Source: Streptomyces sp. HNM0575
GTDB lineage: Bacteria; Actinomycetota; Actinomycetes; Streptomycetales; Streptomycetaceae
Direction of reading: 5' to 3'
Assembly: GCF_012726265.1 (NCBI RefSeq)
Contig: NZ_JAASAG010000005.1
Location: 372,001-436,000 of the forward strand
Length of the DNA stretch: 64,000 nt
Shown here: positions 18,300-27,036 of the stretch, in pieces
Numbering within the stretch: position 1 is the stretch's first letter
Layout: each line of letters starts with the position of its first letter
Notes under the pieces: model-generated
Told to the model about the DNA's origin: nothing
What the model saw: only the letters and a program-made list of their open reading frames with translations
The model's database searches: none
Made by a program: the position numbers and the translations under genes

Positions 18300-19718
18300 C
18301 TTGCCCGGGCCGCGGACCAGACCGGCGACGAAGGCCGCGAACGGAACGACCGCCAGGAAGACGCTGATACCGGTGCTGCCGCCGGTCACCAGCGTGAAGT
18401 TGCTCAGCACGAGCCACAGGCCCGTCAGCAGGCCGAACACGGCCAGGACCGGTGCGATTCTGGTCTGCCACAGCTTGCCCGGGGCGAGCTGCGGGTTGCG
18501 GACGAAGAACGTCACCACCGCGACCGAGGTTGTGAGCATGAGCAGCACCATGCCGACCGTCGCCACTCCCGCCAGCGAGCCGAAGACACCGACCAGCGGG
18601 TCGAGTTGCCCCAGCGCGCACACCGCGATGAGCAGCACGGCGGTCACCGTCTGGGCGAGGGACGAGACGTACGGGGAGCGGTGCCGCTCGTGCACCCGGC
18701 CGGCCGCGGCGGGCATCAGCCCCTTGCCGGCGAGGGTGAAGGTGTAGCGCGCGATGACGTTGTGGAAGGAGAGCACGCACGCGAACAGGCTGGTGAGCAG
18801 GAGCAGTTGCATCAGGTCCCGCAGCGTCGTCCCTACATAGGTCCGGGCGATGTCCATGAGCATGTTGCCGTCGCCGTCCAGGGTGTGCCGGGCCACGGTC
18901 GTGGCGTCGTCCACGCCCGCGGCCAGGACCAGGGCCCAGCAGGAGACGGTGTAGAAGACCCCGATGATGACCACGGCGAGATAAGTGGCCCTGGGAATGG
19001 TCCGCTCGGGCACGCGTGCCTCGTCGCGGAAGACGGCGGTCGCCTCGAAGCCGATGAACCCGGTGAGGGCGAACAGCACCGCGATGCCCAGCGGTCCGGA
19101 GAAGACCGCGTGCGGCGTGAAGGACTCGACGTTGACTCCGTGTGCGCCGCCGCGTGCGAAGACCGCGGCGTCGACGGCGACCATGACGCCGATCTCCAGG
19201 ACGAGCGCCACGCCGAGGACCTTGGAGCTCAGGTCGATGTGCCGGTATCCGAGGAAGGCCACCAGCCCGGCGACCGCGAGCGCGGACGCCCACCAGGGGA
19301 TGTGCGGGCCGCCGAACGACCGCACGGTGGAGTCCACCGCCCAGCCCAAGTACCCGTAGACGCCGACCTGGACGGCGGTGTAGGCGACGAGCGCGACACC
19401 GGCCGTGCCCACGCCCACGCGGTCGCCCAGCCCGCGGGTGGCGTAGGCGTAGAAGGCGCCCGCCTCCGGGACGTGCGGTGTCATGGTGACGAAGCCGACC
19501 GCGAAGACCAGCAGGATCAGCGACGCGAGGGCGAAGCCGACGGGGGCGCCCGCGCCGGGTCCGTTGCCGACGGCGAGCGGGACGTTGCCGCCGATGACCG
19601 TCAGGGGCGCGGCCGCCGCGATCACCATGAACACGATGGAGCCCGTGCCGAGGCGTCCGGTGAGGCCGGTGGGCGATATGGACCCGGTGGAGCCGGATCG
19701 GGAGAGATCGGACGCCAT
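18294..19718 (-). CDS. APC-superfamily amino acid permease
   Basis: The 474-residue membrane protein has about 12 hydrophobic segments, the first (TGSIVFMVIAAAAPLTVIGG) carrying the unwound helix region typical of APC transporters, and LFALTGFIGFEATAVFRDE, the conserved GFE stretch of helix 6. It probably imports an amino acid or amine. It is 13 bp downstream of the nitrilase gene, so the pair likely takes up a nitrogenous compound and hydrolyses an amide or nitrile. ATG 19718 matches the family start. Confidence 0.88.
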   Translation of the reverse strand: MASDLSRSGSTGSISPTGLTGRLGTGSIVFMVIAAAAPLTVIGGNVPLAVGNGPGAGAPVGFALASLILLVFAVGFVTMTPHVPEAGAFYAYATRGLGDRVGVGTAGVALVAYTAVQVGVYGYLGWAVDSTVRSFGGPHIPWWASALAVAGLVAFLGYRHIDLSSKVLGVALVLEIGVMVAVDAAVFARGGAHGVNVESFTPHAVFSGPLGIAVLFALTGFIGFEATAVFRDEARVPERTIPRATYLAVVIIGVFYTVSCWALVLAAGVDDATTVARHTLDGDGNMLMDIARTYVGTTLRDLMQLLLLTSLFACVLSFHNVIARYTFTLAGKGLMPAAAGRVHERHRSPYVSSLAQTVTAVLLIAVCALGQLDPLVGVFGSLAGVATVGMVLLMLTTSVAVVTFFVRNPQLAPGKLWQTRIAPVLAVFGLLTGLWLVLSNFTLVTGGSTGISVFLAVVPFAAFVAGLVRGPGKP

Positions 19719-19731
19719 GAGGAACCCTTTC

Positions 19732-20523
19732 CTACGAGGGAGGCGGGGGAGCGGACGCGTACAACGCCGGGCGCCGGTCGCGCAGATAGGGGTTGCGCGC
19801 GCGGGCCGTCCTGACGGTCTCGGGGTCCACGACGGCGGTGAGCAGCCGGTTTCCATGGAGGGCCTCGGCGAGCACCGTCGCCGAGGGATCCACGATCGAG
19901 CTGCGGCCGACGTAGGTGAGCGTCCGTTCCGTCCCGTCGTGATTGATGTACGCGAGGTAGACCTGGTTCTCCCAGGCCCGTACGGCGAGAAGCCGTTCGG
20001 CGACGAACTCGAAGGGCTCCATCTGGGCCGTGGGCACTACCACCAGATCTGCTCCTGCCAGCGCGGCGGCCCTTACGGTCTCGGGGAACTCCACGTCGTA
20101 GCAGATGAGTAAGGCGATACGGAGGCCGCCGTAGTCGACGATCGACGTCAGGCGGTCGCCCGCGGTGAAGTACCTGCGGTCGAGTTCGCCGAAGAGGTGG
20201 CTCTTGCGGTGCCCGGCGATCACCGTGCCCGTCCGGTCGATGAAGTGGGCGCTGTTGTAGCAGGCGCCCGAGTCGGACTCCGGGGCGCCGAGGACGATCG
20301 CGATGCCGTGCTCGCGGGCGATGCGCCGCACCGGTGTGAGCAGGTCGGTGCGTGCCAGCTCCAGCACGGCGTCCCCGATGTCGTACCCGGTGATGAACAG
20401 CTCAGGAGTGATGAGGAGTTCGGCGCCGTCCTCGCGCGCGGCCCGGCAGGCCGCGTCGAGCTCCCGCAGGTTGGCGTCGACGTCACCGGGGGTCCCGGAG
20501 GTCTGAAGTCCGGCGATCTTCAT
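19732..20523 (-). CDS. Carbon-nitrogen hydrolase (nitrilase superfamily)
   Basis: The 263-residue enzyme has the nitrilase-superfamily triad Glu41 (LLITPELFITG), Lys107 (GHRKSHLF) and Cys141 (ALLICYDVEFPE). The size and lack of additional domains fit an aliphatic amidase/omega-amidase or carbamoyl-hydrolase branch more than true nitrilases. ATG 20523 gives the standard start MKIAGLQTSG. It is first in an operon with the APC permease and divergent from the FadR-type regulator, whose product probably controls it. Confidence 0.9.
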   Translation of the reverse strand: MKIAGLQTSGTPGDVDANLRELDAACRAAREDGAELLITPELFITGYDIGDAVLELARTDLLTPVRRIAREHGIAIVLGAPESDSGACYNSAHFIDRTGTVIAGHRKSHLFGELDRRYFTAGDRLTSIVDYGGLRIALLICYDVEFPETVRAAALAGADLVVVPTAQMEPFEFVAERLLAVRAWENQVYLAYINHDGTERTLTYVGRSSIVDPSATVLAEALHGNRLLTAVVDPETVRTARARNPYLRDRRPALYASAPPPPS

Positions 20524-20711
20524 GGGGGCGCTGCCTTCTCTGGTTCCGGGCCGGAACCGTCCAGGGCGGTCGTGCGGTTGCGGCCACATGGAAACATGCT
20601 CATTTTGATAAAGTATATGGTGTCCGAGGTCTCGATCACATAACGCCGGAGAACGGGAGAAGCGGTGCTGCGCCCTCACGACACAGTGGTGACCGGCCGC
20701 GCCGCGGTCCC

Positions 20712-20717
20712 TAGGCT
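20712..20717 (+). promoter_or_regulatory. -10 box of leaderless gntR promoter
   Basis: TAGGCT is followed by exactly 6 bases and then the ATG at 20724, so transcription would start at the A of the start codon. No ribosome binding site is visible, consistent with a leaderless mRNA. Confidence 0.55.
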
Positions 20718-20723
20718 GACTCG

Positions 20724-21518
20724 ATGACCGAACGGGACGATTCCGCCGTGCCGTCAGTGCTGACGGGCGGGGCGGTCGGGGCCATCCGCCGGACCAGCGC
20801 CGTGGACACGGTCCGGGTGCGCATCTCCTTGGCGGTGGACCTCGGGCTGCTGGCCCCGGGCGAGCGGCTGCCCAATCCGCGCGAGACGGCCGCCGCTCTC
20901 GGCGTCGGCGAGATCACCGTCAGGCGGGCCTTCAGCTCCCTGGAACGGGAAGGCGTCGTGCGCCGTGCGCCGGGACGGACCGGCGGCACGTTCGTGTCCG
21001 ACGAGCCTCGCCGCGGCACCGTGGCGGAGGTGACCGCCTACCACGAGGACAGCGAGCGCGTGCACCGCCTCATCGAGGAGCGGACCGTGCTGGAGACGGG
21101 ACTGGCCCACCTCGCCGCGCAGCGCGCGACACCGGAGGCGCTCGCGGCCATGGACTCCTGCACCGCGGAGATGGACGAGGCCGGGACCTGGGCCGAATTC
21201 CACGCGGCGGACGAGCGGTTCCACTTCACCCTCGCGAACTGCGCGGGGACGACCGCTGCATTGGGCATGTACCGACGGGTGGTGAAGGAGCTGTACTCCT
21301 ACTTCCTCCCGTATCCCATGGATTACCTGCGCAAGAGCAACGACGAGCACAAGCACATCCGCGCGGCCCTCGGCGCGCGCGACGCGTCCCTCGCCGCCGA
21401 CCTGGCCTGCGCACACGTGACGGAACTGCACCGGAGCATGTACGTCGGTCTCGCCGGGCACGGGCACGGGCAGCGGGACGGACGGGGCGGCCCGCGCGGG
21501 ACGGAGGCGGGCGAGTGA
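20724..21518 (+). CDS. GntR-family regulator, FadR subgroup
   Basis: The 264-residue protein has a winged helix (LLAPGERLPNPRETAAALGVGEITVRRAFSSLEREGVVRR, about 38-77) and the helical FCD ligand domain. FCD metal/ligand residues are suggested by EERTVLETGLA, DERFHFTLANCAG and HKHIRAALGARD. It is divergent from the nitrilase-permease operon across a 200-bp AT-containing gap (TTGATAAAGTATATG around 20603-20617), the likely operator region. Translation is probably from a leaderless transcript. Confidence 0.88.
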   Translation: MTERDDSAVPSVLTGGAVGAIRRTSAVDTVRVRISLAVDLGLLAPGERLPNPRETAAALGVGEITVRRAFSSLEREGVVRRAPGRTGGTFVSDEPRRGTVAEVTAYHEDSERVHRLIEERTVLETGLAHLAAQRATPEALAAMDSCTAEMDEAGTWAEFHAADERFHFTLANCAGTTAALGMYRRVVKELYSYFLPYPMDYLRKSNDEHKHIRAALGARDASLAADLACAHVTELHRSMYVGLAGHGHGQRDGRGGPRGTEAGE

Positions 21519-21574
21519 TCAGAGCCTCGTCGGGTGCCCGGCGCGGGCGCCTGCCGTCGCACTGAGGCGTTCCT

Positions 21575-22609
21575 TCAACGCGGCGTTATCCGGGCCGCGA
21601 TCGGGAGATGGTCGCTGCCGGTCGGGGGCAGGGCGCGGATCCGGCGGACCGTCGCCGAGCGGGCCATGACCTGGTCGATCCGGGCCAGCGGGAGTGACGC
21701 GGGGAAGCTGAAGGCGAAGCCGCGCTCCGCCACGTTCATGCGGGAGGTCAGCGGGCCGAGCCCCCTGTCGTCGACCGTGCCGTTGAGGTCGCCCAGCAGG
21801 ATCGCCGTCCTGCGTTTCTCGGCGGCGAGGGCCCGGCCGAGCAGACCGGCGCTCTCATCGCGCCACGAGGATTCCAGGCCGCTCGCCCGGAGGCGGACCG
21901 AGGGCAGATGCGCGACGTACGCCGCGATCTCGCCCTGCGGTGCACGGACCACGGTCCGCAGCCCGCGGCGCCAGTCCTTCGGGACTCCCCGGGGCCTGAT
22001 GTCCACGGGCCGCGTGTCGCTCAGGGGATGCTTCGACCAGAGCCCGACGCTTCCCCTGACCACGTGGTGCGGGTAGTCCGATGCCAGGGCCTTCTCGTAG
22101 GCAGGCAGCGCCCGGGGCACCAGCTCCTCCAGCCCGATGAGATCGGGCCCGGCACCGGCCAGTGTCCGGGCCGTACCCGCCGGATCGGCGTTCTCGTCAC
22201 TGACGTTGTGCTGCACCACGGTCAAGTCGTGCGCGCCGGGCTTCACACCGGGCAGTAGCAGCCCCCCGAAGAGACACGTCCAGGCGGCCGCCGGCAGGAG
22301 CAGCGCGATCAGCGCGGTGACCGAGCGGCGCAGCAGCGCAAGGCCGAGCAGCACCACGGCCACCAGGCCCAGCCATGGCAGGAAGGCTTCCAGCAAACTG
22401 CCCAGGTGTCCCACGGAGTTGGGCACGGCCCGGTGAAACGTCAGCAACGCCGCCGTCACCACCGCGAACGCGGCGAGCACCCGCCCCCGCTTCCGGGCCG
22501 GCCGGCCCGTTGAGCTCTCGCGCGGCGCCCACCGCCATCGGCGCCGGAGGACCGTCCGCACCGCCGGCTCTGCCTGACCGCGCCTGCTCCACCACGACTC
22601 CCCTTCCAT
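21575..22609 (-). CDS. Membrane-anchored endonuclease/exonuclease/phosphatase-family protein (VanJ-like)
   Basis: The 344-residue protein has three N-terminal transmembrane helices (around 35-120) and an extracytoplasmic EEP domain. EEP motifs visible are VVQHNVSDEN, IGLEEL, AILLGDLNGTVDD, RIDQVMAR and GSDHLPIAA. This layout is that of Streptomyces VanJ, a teicoplanin-resistance-associated membrane phosphohydrolase acting on lipid-linked wall intermediates. I infer a similar role in undecaprenyl-pyrophosphate or lipid substrate hydrolysis, without proof. ATG 22609 is preferred; an upstream in-frame ATG at 22720 would add 37 unlikely residues. Confidence 0.8.
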   Translation of the reverse strand: MEGESWWSRRGQAEPAVRTVLRRRWRWAPRESSTGRPARKRGRVLAAFAVVTAALLTFHRAVPNSVGHLGSLLEAFLPWLGLVAVVLLGLALLRRSVTALIALLLPAAAWTCLFGGLLLPGVKPGAHDLTVVQHNVSDENADPAGTARTLAGAGPDLIGLEELVPRALPAYEKALASDYPHHVVRGSVGLWSKHPLSDTRPVDIRPRGVPKDWRRGLRTVVRAPQGEIAAYVAHLPSVRLRASGLESSWRDESAGLLGRALAAEKRRTAILLGDLNGTVDDRGLGPLTSRMNVAERGFAFSFPASLPLARIDQVMARSATVRRIRALPPTGSDHLPIAARITPR

Positions 22610-22877
22610 CTCGCCCAGGACGAGTCGCGAAGCGGATCCGGTTCCGCCGGCAAGTGCCAGGTCACGGTTCGGATCGTCCTGCAACCTTTCGAAGGCCTCA
22701 CATGTCGCAAGTTGGTACATGAGTCAGCCAACTCGACGTCACGGGGGTTTCCTTGATGTTCTGCTTCAACTCGCCATATTTCCGGCCTTGCGCGCCGCGG
22801 CCCTGCGGCCCGGCGGCGGCCCGGCTCTTCACGGTCGACAGCCTCGTCAACGTCGACAGCTCGGTGAGAGGCCGTCG
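22610..22877. promoter_or_regulatory. Divergent EEP / PLD intergenic region
   Basis: This 268-bp gap has an AGTTGG-N12-CCAACT inverted repeat at 22711-22734. No gene is supported here; in-frame extensions of both neighbours read into it without family-like sequence. Confidence 0.35.
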
Positions 22878-24179
22878 ATGAAGCGGGCGATCACGTTGAT
22901 CATCGCGCTGGTCGTCGCCATGCTGCCCCTGACGTCCGCGCAGGCCGCGGTCAAGAAGGCCAAGGCGCCGCTCAGTTGCGAGTCCCGGACGTTCACCTCC
23001 AGCGCGGGTCCGCGCTTCAACGACCCGGAGGACCCCGCCGCCCAGATGAAGATCATGGGCCCGATCATCGAGTCGATCGACAGCGCCGGGTGCGGGCAGA
23101 CCATACGGGTCGCCATGTACTCGATCAGCAGCGCACGGCCGGGCCCGGAGTTCGCCGACGCCCTGATAGCCGCACACCGGCGCGGCGTCATCGTCAAGGC
23201 GCTGATGGACGCCCACAGCGACAACGCGATCTGGCAGTCGATGGTTGCCGAGCTGGGCAACGACCCGCGGGCCTCCAGCTTCGCCGCGCTGTGCCCGGGC
23301 GGCTGCCTGACCCACTTCAGCGGCTCTTCCCTGCACGCGAAGTACTACATGTTCAGCGGAGGGCTGGATGCGAACCGGACAGTGACCGTCAGCAGCGCCA
23401 ATCCCACCTCGGCCCAGGCGGGTACCGCGTGGAACAGCAGCGCCACCGTCAAGGGCAACGTCGCCCTGTACAACTCCTACCTCCGCTACTTCACCGCCAT
23501 GGCGAAGGGAGCGCTGGGCGGCCCGGGCCCGCTGGCGCCCGACTACTACTCCACCGGCGGCAAGGCCGCCAGGGCGCTGTCCCCGCCCTCGTACCAGTGG
23601 CCCAAGGCCCGCAGCAGAAGCGACACTTGGGTCGACTTCCTGAACAACGTCAAGGCGCCGGCCACCGTGAACATCGCCATGTTCGAGTGGACCTCTCACG
23701 GGAAGCCGGGCGACCGGAACTATCTCGAACTGCCGAAGAAGCTGGTGAGCCTGGCACGGACCGGCGTCAAGATCCACATTCTGATCACCGCCGGCCAGGT
23801 CGACGACAGCGTGCAGAGCTACCTGAGGAACCGGCCGGGCATCGACGTGCACGACACCAGCCGCGGCACCGACGCGAACGGCAACGCGCTGCACTACACG
23901 CACAACAAGTACATGACGGTCAGCGGTGGTTACGCGGGTGCGGCCGATTCCAGGATCGTGTTCGTGGGTTCCTCGAACTGGACGAGCAACGGCGTCTGGC
24001 ACAACGACGAGACGGACCTGAAGCTGGTCGGCAGGTCCAGCTACGACACGTTCATGACGGACTGGCGGAACCAGTACGAGCGTTGCTGCGGGACCGCGGG
24101 GCGGCAGTCGGTCGCCGAGGACCGCGCGGAGAACGCGGCACCGGAGATCCCGGTCGATCCGAGGCAGGCGAAGGAGTAG
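22878..24179 (+). CDS. Secreted phospholipase D-like protein
   Basis: The 433-residue exported protein has a Sec signal (KRAITLIIALVVAMLPLTSAQA, cleavage near residue 23). It has two PLD-like repeats with HxK motifs, HAKYYMFSG near residue 155 and HNKYMTVSGG near 346, each followed by SSAN or SSNW. In both, the Asp of the classical HxKxxxxD is Ser, a variant seen in some bacterial PLD-superfamily proteins. It could be a secreted phosphodiesterase or nuclease. ATG 22878 is used because it begins the signal peptide. It is convergent with metI. Confidence 0.85.
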   Translation: MKRAITLIIALVVAMLPLTSAQAAVKKAKAPLSCESRTFTSSAGPRFNDPEDPAAQMKIMGPIIESIDSAGCGQTIRVAMYSISSARPGPEFADALIAAHRRGVIVKALMDAHSDNAIWQSMVAELGNDPRASSFAALCPGGCLTHFSGSSLHAKYYMFSGGLDANRTVTVSSANPTSAQAGTAWNSSATVKGNVALYNSYLRYFTAMAKGALGGPGPLAPDYYSTGGKAARALSPPSYQWPKARSRSDTWVDFLNNVKAPATVNIAMFEWTSHGKPGDRNYLELPKKLVSLARTGVKIHILITAGQVDDSVQSYLRNRPGIDVHDTSRGTDANGNALHYTHNKYMTVSGGYAGAADSRIVFVGSSNWTSNGVWHNDETDLKLVGRSSYDTFMTDWRNQYERCCGTAGRQSVAEDRAENAAPEIPVDPRQAKE

Positions 24180-24183
24180 GCGC

Positions 24184-24843
24184 TCAGCGTCGCAGTGCGC
24201 GGCGCGCGAGCCAGTTGCCGAGGAACTGGCCGGCCTGCACGATCACGACGATGGTCGCGACGGTGATGTAGACGACGGGCCAGTTGTAGCGCTGGGAGCC
24301 GTAAGTGATGGCGAAGTCGCCCAGGCCGCCGCCGCCGAACAGGCCGGCCTGGGCGGACATGTCGACCACGGCGACGAAGATGAAGGTGTAGCCGAGGATG
24401 ATCGGGCCGAGGGCCTCGGGGATCAGGACGGTGATCAGGATGCCGGCCCGCCGGGCTCCGGCCGCGCGGGCGGCCTCGATGACCCCGGGATCGACGGTGA
24501 GCAGGCTCTGTTCGACGATGCGGCTGACGGCGAACGCGGCTGCGAGCGACAGGGCGAAGGTGACCGCGTCGGTCCCGATCGTGGTGCCGATGGTGTGCAG
24601 CATGAGCGGCTGGATGGCGGTCAGGAAGATGACGAAGGGCACCGGACGGACCACGTTGACAAGGACGTTGACCACGACGAACACCGCGCGGTTGCCCAGC
24701 AGGTTCCCCGGCCTGGTCGCGTACAGCACCAGTCCGAGCCCGAGCCCGAGCACGCCCCCCGCCGCGAGGGAGACGAGCACGATGTAGAACGTCTGCCGGA
24801 TCGCCTCCCGGTAGACCGGCAGGTTGGTGATGAACTCGTCCAC
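24184..24843 (-). CDS. metI: Methionine ABC transporter permease
   Basis: The 219-residue inner-membrane protein has five to six helices and the ABC-permease EAA loop (EAARAAGARRAGILITVLIPEALGP, about 129-153) that contacts MetN. It begins with GTG 1 bp after the metN stop. It completes the MetQ-MetN-MetI D/L-methionine importer, the genes being in order metQ, metN, metI. Confidence 0.93.
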   Translation of the reverse strand: MDEFITNLPVYREAIRQTFYIVLVSLAAGGVLGLGLGLVLYATRPGNLLGNRAVFVVVNVLVNVVRPVPFVIFLTAIQPLMLHTIGTTIGTDAVTFALSLAAAFAVSRIVEQSLLTVDPGVIEAARAAGARRAGILITVLIPEALGPIILGYTFIFVAVVDMSAQAGLFGGGGLGDFAITYGSQRYNWPVVYITVATIVVIVQAGQFLGNWLARRALRR

Positions 24844-24844
24844 G

Positions 24845-25948
24845 TCAGGGGTTCTCCTCGATCAGGTCGACGCCCTCGGCGCGCAGCGCGCCGAGGGCCG
24901 CGTCGACGGCGGCCGGCTCGCCGGCGAGTTCGAAGGTGAGGCTTCCGACCGGCCGTTCCTGCACTTCGCCGATGCCGCCGAAGATGATCTCGGCGGCGAC
25001 CTCGTGATCCGCGAACACGCGGGCGACCTCGGTCTGGAGCCCGGCGCGGTCCTGGATCCGGATCGAGACGATCCGGCCGGTGTGCTTGCGGCGCAGCCGT
25101 GCCAGCGTGGCCTCGGAGGGGCGTTCGCGCAGCGTGGTGCCGATCAGGCGCGCTGTCTCCTCCGCCTGCGGGCGGGCGAACACGTCGTAGACACTGCCCT
25201 GTTCGACGATGCGCCCGCCGTGGAGCACGGCGACCCGGTCCGCGACGGCGCGGATCACGTCCAGCTCATGGGTGATGATCACGATGGTGACGCCCAGTTT
25301 CCGGTTGGCGCGGCGCAGGACCGCCAGCACCTCGCCGGTCGTCTGCGGATCGAGCGCGCTGGTCGCCTCGTCCACCAGCAGCAGCGCGGGCTCGGTGGCA
25401 AGCGCGCGGGCGATGCCCACGCGCTGCTTCTGCCCTCCCGACAGCTGCTCGGGGTGGTCGTGCGCGCGGTCGAGCAGGCCGACGAAGTCCAGCAGCGCGG
25501 CGACCCTGCGGTCCCGCTCCGCCCGGTCGACCCCGGCGACCTTGAGCGGATAGGCGACGTTTCCCGCGACCGTGCGGGACCGGAAGAGGTTGAACTGCTG
25601 GAAGACCATGCCGATGTCGCGCCGCACCTTCCGGCGGCTCCGCTCGTCCAGCGCCGTGAGGTCGTGGTCGCCCACGCGCACCGTGCCGGACGTCGGGGAC
25701 TCCAGGCCGTTGATGAGCCGTACCAGGGTGCTCTTGCCCGCCCCGGACTGCCCGATGATGCCGAAGACCTCTCCTCGCCGGATGTCCACGTCGACGTCGT
25801 CGAGGGCGGTGAACGGCGTGCCGCGCCTGCCTTTGCCGGGGAAGGCCTTGTGCACGTGCTCCAAGCGCACATGTGTCTGCGCCTGCTCCTGTGCCTGCCC
25901 GCCGGACGACTCGCTCCCGGTCGCCAACTCCTCTTCCGCCACGGTCAC
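24845..25948 (-). CDS. metN: Methionine ABC transporter ATP-binding protein with NIL domain
   Basis: The 367-residue ATPase has Walker A IIGQSGAGKST, Q-loop FQQFNLF, signature LSGGQKQR and Walker B LLLVDEATSALD, then a C-terminal NIL/ACT-like domain (about 285-365) that in MetN binds methionine and inhibits transport. The first ~25 residues are an Gln/Glu-rich extension (SGGQAQEQAQTHVRLEHV). GTG 25948 overlaps the metQ stop (GTGA). The frame remains open further upstream only as a shadow of metQ. Confidence 0.93.
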   Translation of the reverse strand: MTVAEEELATGSESSGGQAQEQAQTHVRLEHVHKAFPGKGRRGTPFTALDDVDVDIRRGEVFGIIGQSGAGKSTLVRLINGLESPTSGTVRVGDHDLTALDERSRRKVRRDIGMVFQQFNLFRSRTVAGNVAYPLKVAGVDRAERDRRVAALLDFVGLLDRAHDHPEQLSGGQKQRVGIARALATEPALLLVDEATSALDPQTTGEVLAVLRRANRKLGVTIVIITHELDVIRAVADRVAVLHGGRIVEQGSVYDVFARPQAEETARLIGTTLRERPSEATLARLRRKHTGRIVSIRIQDRAGLQTEVARVFADHEVAAEIIFGGIGEVQERPVGSLTFELAGEPAAVDAALGALRAEGVDLIEENP

Positions 25949-26907
25949 TTCTTCGCCGCCTCGGCCTGCTTCTCGACGGTCGCGAGCTCGGAACGCAACT
26001 TCCCGGGGGACTGCTCGCCGAAGACCGCGGTGCCGCTGTTGGCCTTCTGCACGCCCTTGCGCACCGACGGATCCCGGTAGAGCGCGGCGAGCTTGCGGTA
26101 CGTTGGGTTGTCCTTGTCGCCGGGCCGGGAGGCGAAGACGTTCACGTACGGCGCGGCGACGGCGCTCTTGGGGTCGTCCTGGAAGATCGCGTCCGACTTC
26201 GACAGCTTGGCGCTGGTCGCGAAGTTGTTGTTCACGATCGAGGCGGCGACCGAGCCGCTCTGTACCGCCCCGGCGGTCTGCGACGCGTCCAGGGTCACCA
26301 CGTCGACCTTGTGCGTCTTGATGTCCGACGTGCCGGAGAACGTCGTACCGCCATCCTTGAGCGTGAGCAGCTTCGCCGCCTGGAGCACGAGGAGGCCCCG
26401 CGCCTCGTTGACGGCGTCGTTGGGAATCGCCACCTTCGCCCCGTCCGGCAGCGCCGACAGCGACTTGTACTTCAGCGAGTACAGCGGCAGCGGGTAGACA
26501 GCCGTCGCGCCGACCGGCTGAAGGTTCTCGTGCGCCGTGACGTTGTAGTTCGCCAGGTACTGGATGTGCTGGAACTGGTTCAGGTCCAGGCGCTTCTCCG
26601 CCAGGGCCGGATTGGGCTGGCTGTAGTCGGTGAAGTTGACGTACTTCACGTTCACGCCCAGCTTCTTCTTCGCCAGCGCGGCGAACGTCTTCCAGTACGG
26701 CTGCGATCCGTCGGTGACACCGATGCTCACCGTCCTGGATTTCGCCCCGCCGCCGAGGGAGAGGGCCAGCGCGACGGCAAGCCCCGCGATCAGTACCACT
26801 GCGACGGACGCCGACCATGCGATGCGGCGGCGGTTCCACCGGCGGGGCGGCAACTGCGGTTCATTCGACGGCTCATCCGCTGTCGACGACTCGGACGACT
26901 CGGACAT
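25945..26907 (-). CDS. metQ: Methionine ABC transporter substrate-binding protein (NlpA family)
   Basis: The 320-residue protein is a MetQ/NlpA-type solute-binding protein (FTDYSQPNPALAEKRLDLNQFQHIQYL and VAIPNDAVNEARGLLVLQ are characteristic). It lacks a lipobox; instead residues ~29-51 form a single transmembrane anchor after a ~28-residue acidic/Pro cytosolic tail, unlike the usual lipoprotein. It is first in metQNI and lies 120 bp downstream of the metX stop, so it might be co-transcribed with metYX. Confidence 0.92.
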   Translation of the reverse strand: MSESSESSTADEPSNEPQLPPRRWNRRRIAWSASVAVVLIAGLAVALALSLGGGAKSRTVSIGVTDGSQPYWKTFAALAKKKLGVNVKYVNFTDYSQPNPALAEKRLDLNQFQHIQYLANYNVTAHENLQPVGATAVYPLPLYSLKYKSLSALPDGAKVAIPNDAVNEARGLLVLQAAKLLTLKDGGTTFSGTSDIKTHKVDVVTLDASQTAGAVQSGSVAASIVNNNFATSAKLSKSDAIFQDDPKSAVAAPYVNVFASRPGDKDNPTYRKLAALYRDPSVRKGVQKANSGTAVFGEQSPGKLRSELATVEKQAEAAKK

Positions 26908-26973
26908 GACAGGACCTCCAGTGCGGTGTGTGGTCGAGGGCGCTCGGGCCGGCTCTCCGGCCGCCGATCGCCC

Positions 26974-27036
26974 CGTTCGGCTCGTTCGGTCGTTCGGCTG
27001 GTTGGGTCGTTGGGCTGGTTCGGTCGTTCAGCTCAG
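26974..27036. repeat. 17-bp tandem repeat (3.7 copies) over the metX stop codon
   Basis: Units start at 26974, 26991, 27008 and 27025 (CGTTCGGCTGGTTGGGT-type). The last partial unit includes the metX stop (27028-27030, read on minus). Confidence 0.9.

Noticed and set aside
22719..22877. N-terminal extension of the PLD-like protein
   Set aside because: An in-frame ATG at 22719 would add 53 residues before a normal Sec signal peptide; this would block export, so the ATG at 22878 is preferred.
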